A stretch of 64,000 bases of DNA from JAIOSF01 sp963677755. Lineage in GTDB: Bacteria > Campylobacterota > Campylobacteria > Campylobacterales > Arcobacteraceae. Below are positions 60,623 to 64,000 of the stretch, piece by piece (positions within the stretch are counted from its first letter, which is position 1; each line of letters begins with the position of its first letter). The position numbers and the translations under genes are program-made. The stretch spans positions 310,001-374,000 of the forward strand of contig OY782506.1 of the NCBI GenBank assembly GCA_963677755.1, written 5' to 3'. Under the pieces are notes generated by a model. That model was not told the origin of the DNA. It searched no databases and saw nothing but the letters and a program-made list of their open reading frames with translations.

Positions 60623-62866
60623 TTACCCTTTAGTGGTGTGTACGAATACACCATTGAAGTTTTTTGGAGGTTCTTGTATATAATGTTCACATCTTTGAAT
60701 ATAGATATCATATATAGCATTATTAGTTTTATCTTCCCAGTTATTTATTGAAGTAAATATCTCTAATGCTTCTTGAAATTTGGCTTGTTTATATAAATCT
60801 ACACCATGATGATATTGTTCTAACTCTTCAAGTAGTCTTTGTTTTGATACTGCATAAAGTTTATGCAGAGACTCATCTCTATTGTAGTCATGTATTTGCC
60901 ATATCTCTATAGGTTCTTTTTTACCTTTTACCGTCACAAGATCTAAAAATCGAAAGATATAATTTTCATTATTTATTTTTTCTTTTGTAAAATTTGAGAT
61001 ATTACATTTTGAATTATAAAATTTACAAAGTGATTCTAGTCTAGCTCCTAAGTTAATAGGGTCACCTATAACTGTATAATCACTTCTTTGACTACTTCCC
61101 ATCTCACCTGCAATTACTACACCTGTATTTAGACCAATACCAATATCAACTACAGGAACGCCTTTATCTTTTGACATCTTAACCACATCTACAAATCTCT
61201 CATCTTTTTCAAATTTTTCATTAAGTTGATCTAACATATGAAGTTGTTCCATAGTTGCAATTACTGCTCTATCTGCATGATCTGGAACATCTCCTGGAGC
61301 ATTCCAATATGCCATAATAGCATCACCAATAAACTTATCAACAGTTCCATGTTGATTAATAATTATATCGGTCATTGGATCCATATACTCATTCATAAAT
61401 TCAATTAAAACCTTTGCATTTGGCATAGATTCTGATATATTTGTAAAACCCCTTACATCACTAAAAAATACTGTTACCTCTTTTTCCATCGCTGCAAATG
61501 TATTATTATCTGGATTTGCAATAAGTGATTCCATAACCTCTTTTGATACTTTTGATGCAAATTTATTTTTTATAGCTTTTGTTTGTTTTTGTTCAAGAAA
61601 ATAGTTTAAAGTAATCGCACTAATACTTGATATAATAATTGTAATAAGTGGGAATAAAATGTTTAAAATTAAGCCATAGGTAAATAAAGATACAAAAATC
61701 AAATATAAGTCTGAAACTACAAGAACTGTGATAATACTCAGTGCAATTATAAGTGGTAAATAAGCAATAAGCATAATAATAATAAAAGATAATAAAAATA
61801 TATGTAAGATATTAAGTCCATCAACCCAAGATGGTTTATGTATAAAATCTTGAGTTAAAATATTATCAATAATATTAGCATGTACTTCAACACCTGGATA
61901 AACAGATTCAAAAGGGGTAGCACGAAGGTCTAAAAGACCAGCGGCACTTGTACCAATAATTACAATTTTCCCTTCAATATCTTTTTTGTCAAAATTATTA
62001 TTAAGTATATCAACAGCAGAAATATATTTAAAACTTTTTGCACCACCTCTAAAGTTAACAATTGCTCTTCCATATCTATCTGTTGGAATTAAAAAGTCAC
62101 CTATTTGAACGTTCACAACACCATTTTCATCATAATTTATAAAGACTTTTTTTCTATTAGATATTACCCTTACAATCTCTAATGCTAAAGAGGGATAGAT
62201 TTGGTTTTCATATTTTATGATTAAAGGGACACTTCTTACAACACCAGATTCATCAGGTACATTATTAAAAAAACCACTTGAATATGAGTTTTGTTGAATG
62301 GCAGGAATATTCAGGATAGTTCCATATGCTTTAATAACTAAGTCTTGATTATTTTGAATATTTTTTTCAATAAAAATTGCGGGAATATCAGGTGTCCTTT
62401 GCTCTGCAAAATCATCTTGTGAGAGTTGAAATTGATAACCAAGTATTGTAGGTGTTTGTGCAATAATAGAAGCAAAATATTTATCGCTATCTAAAATTTC
62501 TTTTTCTGTTTTAATATTATACTTATTTAGTATTTTTGTAGGATTTGTTCTATCTTCTTCCGCAAATACAATATCAAACCCGATAAGTCCAACACCTGAG
62601 TTTGTTAGATTAATAAGTAATTCTGATACAACGTCTCTACCCCAAGGCCATTGACCAACTTCTTTTAATGATTTATTATCTATATCTATAATCACAATAT
62701 TGTCGCTATCCTCAATATCCCCTCTTAAAATAAACATATAATCTCGTAATCTATTATCAAGTGAATTAAGTGTTTTAGGGATATAAGAATAAAAATAAAA
62801 AAGCACTACAAAAGTAGATATTACTAATAAAAAGTAAAATAAAAACTTTTTAAGATGCTTATTCAT
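60623..62866 (-). CDS. CHASE2-class III adenylate cyclase
   Basis: A 747-residue membrane cyclase. One N-terminal helix, an external CHASE2 domain (about 30-330; VIIDIDNKSLKEVGQWPWGR), three helices (about 345-420), then the catalytic domain (about 455-640) with metal-binding FFSDVRGF, VDKFIGDAIMAYW (Lys for adenine) and YTVIGDPINLGARLES (transition-state Asn and Arg). A C-terminal tail of about 100 residues is helical (TPR-like YKQAKFQEALEIF). cAMP is the expected product. The next gene on the strand is a phosphodiesterase-like MBL protein, not visible in other parts of the window. Confidence 0.9.
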   Translation of the reverse strand: MNKHLKKFLFYFLLVISTFVVLFYFYSYIPKTLNSLDNRLRDYMFILRGDIEDSDNIVIIDIDNKSLKEVGQWPWGRDVVSELLINLTNSGVGLIGFDIVFAEEDRTNPTKILNKYNIKTEKEILDSDKYFASIIAQTPTILGYQFQLSQDDFAEQRTPDIPAIFIEKNIQNNQDLVIKAYGTILNIPAIQQNSYSSGFFNNVPDESGVVRSVPLIIKYENQIYPSLALEIVRVISNRKKVFINYDENGVVNVQIGDFLIPTDRYGRAIVNFRGGAKSFKYISAVDILNNNFDKKDIEGKIVIIGTSAAGLLDLRATPFESVYPGVEVHANIIDNILTQDFIHKPSWVDGLNILHIFLLSFIIIMLIAYLPLIIALSIITVLVVSDLYLIFVSLFTYGLILNILFPLITIIISSISAITLNYFLEQKQTKAIKNKFASKVSKEVMESLIANPDNNTFAAMEKEVTVFFSDVRGFTNISESMPNAKVLIEFMNEYMDPMTDIIINQHGTVDKFIGDAIMAYWNAPGDVPDHADRAVIATMEQLHMLDQLNEKFEKDERFVDVVKMSKDKGVPVVDIGIGLNTGVVIAGEMGSSQRSDYTVIGDPINLGARLESLCKFYNSKCNISNFTKEKINNENYIFRFLDLVTVKGKKEPIEIWQIHDYNRDESLHKLYAVSKQRLLEELEQYHHGVDLYKQAKFQEALEIFTSINNWEDKTNNAIYDIYIQRCEHYIQEPPKNFNGVFVHTTKG

Positions 62867-62870
62867 ACTG

Positions 62871-63677
62871 TTAGTACTCGATTAAATCATTCGTTTTTAG
62901 AATAGAACCGTTATTTAGTAAGAGGTTTAGATTTTTCACTTCATCTAATATCTCCTCTTGATATAAAGGTTTGATATGAAATAGGTGTAGTGTTATATCT
63001 TTTCTTGTTAACTTTTCTAATTCTTCATGGAGTAATTTTGGAGTAAGATGTTTGCTGTCTGATGCTAGTTTTTCCATTCTTGAAGGAAATGAAACATCAA
63101 TTATAACTGTTGATATTTTATTATTTGAATTAATTGTTTCCCAAATAGTATCACAACGAAAAGTATCAGAAGTACACAATAAAGCACTCTCTTGCTTTTC
63201 AATTAAATAACCATTACTTGATTTTGTATGATTGTTTTGGATTGCTGTGATTGTAATATCATCTATTGAAAAAGGGTTATTTAATTCTATTGGTATTAAT
63301 TCTATAGCATATTCTTTTGAGTTAATAAGTGGTATTTTTGTAAAGTCTGGCCATATTTCCCAGTTTAAAATATGTTTTTGAATATTTTCTAAATTCTCTT
63401 TTCTTCCATATATTTTGAGTGGCTTTTTTCTAAGTTCATAAGTATTATCAATTAAAAAGCCAATATCAAGAATATGATCAAGATGTGAATGTGTTATAAG
63501 AATATGATCAATCTCTTTGATGATATCATGTGTTTTATTTGTTAAGTTTCCAGCATCAATAACAGTATTTTTTGAAACTTGTAAAGAAGTAAGGTCTGTA
63601 TTGTGCGATTTTCCACCGTTTGCACCAAGTATTTTTATAAACCTATCTGTAGTATTTGAAAATGATAGGTGTTTCAT
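62871..63677 (-). CDS. MBL-fold class II cyclic-nucleotide phosphodiesterase-like
   Basis: A 268-residue metallo-beta-lactamase-fold protein related to class II cAMP phosphodiesterases. It has the zinc motif THSHLDHILDIG (the class II HxHLDH signature), QNNHTKSSNGYLIE, a metal Asp in CTSDTFRCD, VIIDVSFPSRM, and the last His in LFHIKPLY. It lies 4 bases upstream of the adenylate cyclase gene, so synthesis and breakdown of cAMP are probably co-expressed. Substrate specificity is inferred from family and context. Confidence 0.82.
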   Translation of the reverse strand: MKHLSFSNTTDRFIKILGANGGKSHNTDLTSLQVSKNTVIDAGNLTNKTHDIIKEIDHILITHSHLDHILDIGFLIDNTYELRKKPLKIYGRKENLENIQKHILNWEIWPDFTKIPLINSKEYAIELIPIELNNPFSIDDITITAIQNNHTKSSNGYLIEKQESALLCTSDTFRCDTIWETINSNNKISTVIIDVSFPSRMEKLASDSKHLTPKLLHEELEKLTRKDITLHLFHIKPLYQEEILDEVKNLNLLLNNGSILKTNDLIEY

Positions 63678-63679
63678 AT

Positions 63680-64000
63680 TTATCCTTTTTGTAAGTATGC
63701 TACAATATCTCGTACAAGTTTACTCTGTTTTTTCTTTATATTAGGAAGTTTTGATATATCAAAAAACTGAGCATCACTATTTTCCCAAGAAAGATATTTT
63801 TTTAATAATTTATTATTTATAAAATATTTTTCTATATTTTGAATGTTATCATAATTCACTAAATAGATACCAATATCTTTTTCCAAGTTTTTTTGTTCAA
63901 AATATTTTTCAAAATATTTTTTTTCTATATTTATTGATGATTCTTCTTTAAACTCCCTCACAGCTGTTTGGAAATCTGATTCACCTTTTTCTTGAACACC
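63680..64000 (-). CDS. Nudix hydrolase, N-terminus beyond window
   Basis: A 107-codon C-terminal part is visible. The Nudix box is complete across the right edge: GVQEKGESDFQTAV, then REFKEESSI, matching Gx5Ex7RExxEExxx. Nudix proteins hydrolyse nucleoside diphosphates linked to another group. The box is the first thing visible, so the N-terminal strands are cut off. It is 2 bases upstream of the phosphodiesterase gene. The GTG inside the box is not a true start. Confidence 0.85.
   Translation of the reverse strand, partial: GVQEKGESDFQTAVREFKEESSINIEKKYFEKYFEQKNLEKDIGIYLVNYDNIQNIEKYFINNKLLKKYLSWENSDAQFFDISKLPNIKKKQSKLVRDIVAYLQKG

Noticed and set aside
63517..63744. Rightward frame opposite the phosphodiesterase and Nudix genes
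   Set aside because: It is antisense to two well-supported genes and has no recognisable motif.
1..64000. tRNA, rRNA, CRISPR, insertion sequences or prophage
   Set aside because: I looked for cloverleaf-like GC patches, regular repeats, transposase or integrase motifs and found none. Short degenerate RNAs could be missed without a covariance search.

Overview
This window is chromosomal DNA from a very AT-rich member of the Campylobacterota, most likely an Arcobacter-type (Arcobacteraceae) bacterium. The evidence is the short, tightly packed and often ATGA-overlapping genes, the futalosine menaquinone route (mqnE beside a COG0402 deaminase), a Csd4/Pgp1-type M99 cell-shape peptidase, an energy-taxis PAS/MCP pair resembling CetA/CetB and Aer, the pyrH-rpoZ-spoT-tyrS gene order, and a very dense set of cyclic-di-GMP proteins. 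I see no tRNA, rRNA, insertion sequence, prophage or CRISPR array. The species is inferred, not proven.

Layout: 1-5250 holds a divergent, operator-controlled pair of transcription units (a partial gene, and a UDG-like gene with a lipoprotein), serB, and the metF-ruvX-acpS-permease operon. 5254-9621 is an energy-taxis operon in which a PAS protein and an MCP lie between two REC-REC-GGDEF proteins, one of them degenerate. 9711-14079 has msrA and a four-gene export-type cluster (ABC ATPase, FtsX-like permease, LolA-like protein, outer-membrane barrel). 14186-23855 is the most unusual block: a periplasmic solute-binding protein, two membrane receptors fused directly to CheA-type Hpt and kinase domains with no CheW-binding domain, a CheX phosphatase, a CheY, a PAS-diguanylate cyclase and a hybrid kinase. 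Together they look like a chemosensory phosphorelay without an MCP or CheW.

24247-31595 is one long leftward arsenic unit (MBL-arsB-arsC-arsC-trx, then SulP, Usp, Csd4 and arsR), headed by a promoter whose -35 lies in a perfect ATCAA-N6-TTGAT ArsR-type site. 31721-36893 is a cyclase / HD-GYP phosphodiesterase / cyclase trio. 36895-44496 is mostly housekeeping: msrB, an NSS transporter, mqnE, sppA, a probable aminodeoxyfutalosine deaminase, aroQ, an Xaa-Pro peptidase and Ppx/GppA. 44505-50732 runs leftward from a leucine leader peptide through leuA and an entericidin-like lipoprotein to a K+ channel, an RCK-like protein and a duplicated DUF1538 membrane protein with a P-II-like tail. 50853-59016 carries an RNA helicase, pyrH, rpoZ, spoT, tyrS, a flavin oxidoreductase and a cell-wall amidase. 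59013-64000 carries a GAF-HD-GYP protein, a CHASE2 adenylate cyclase, an MBL-fold cyclic-nucleotide phosphodiesterase and a truncated Nudix hydrolase.

The best new leads are the receptor-CheA/CheX module, the leuA leader peptide with four different consecutive Leu codons (absent from ordinary gene calls because of its size), the ArsR-type promoter and the unusual genes it appears to control, and the DUF1538/K+ channel neighbourhood.
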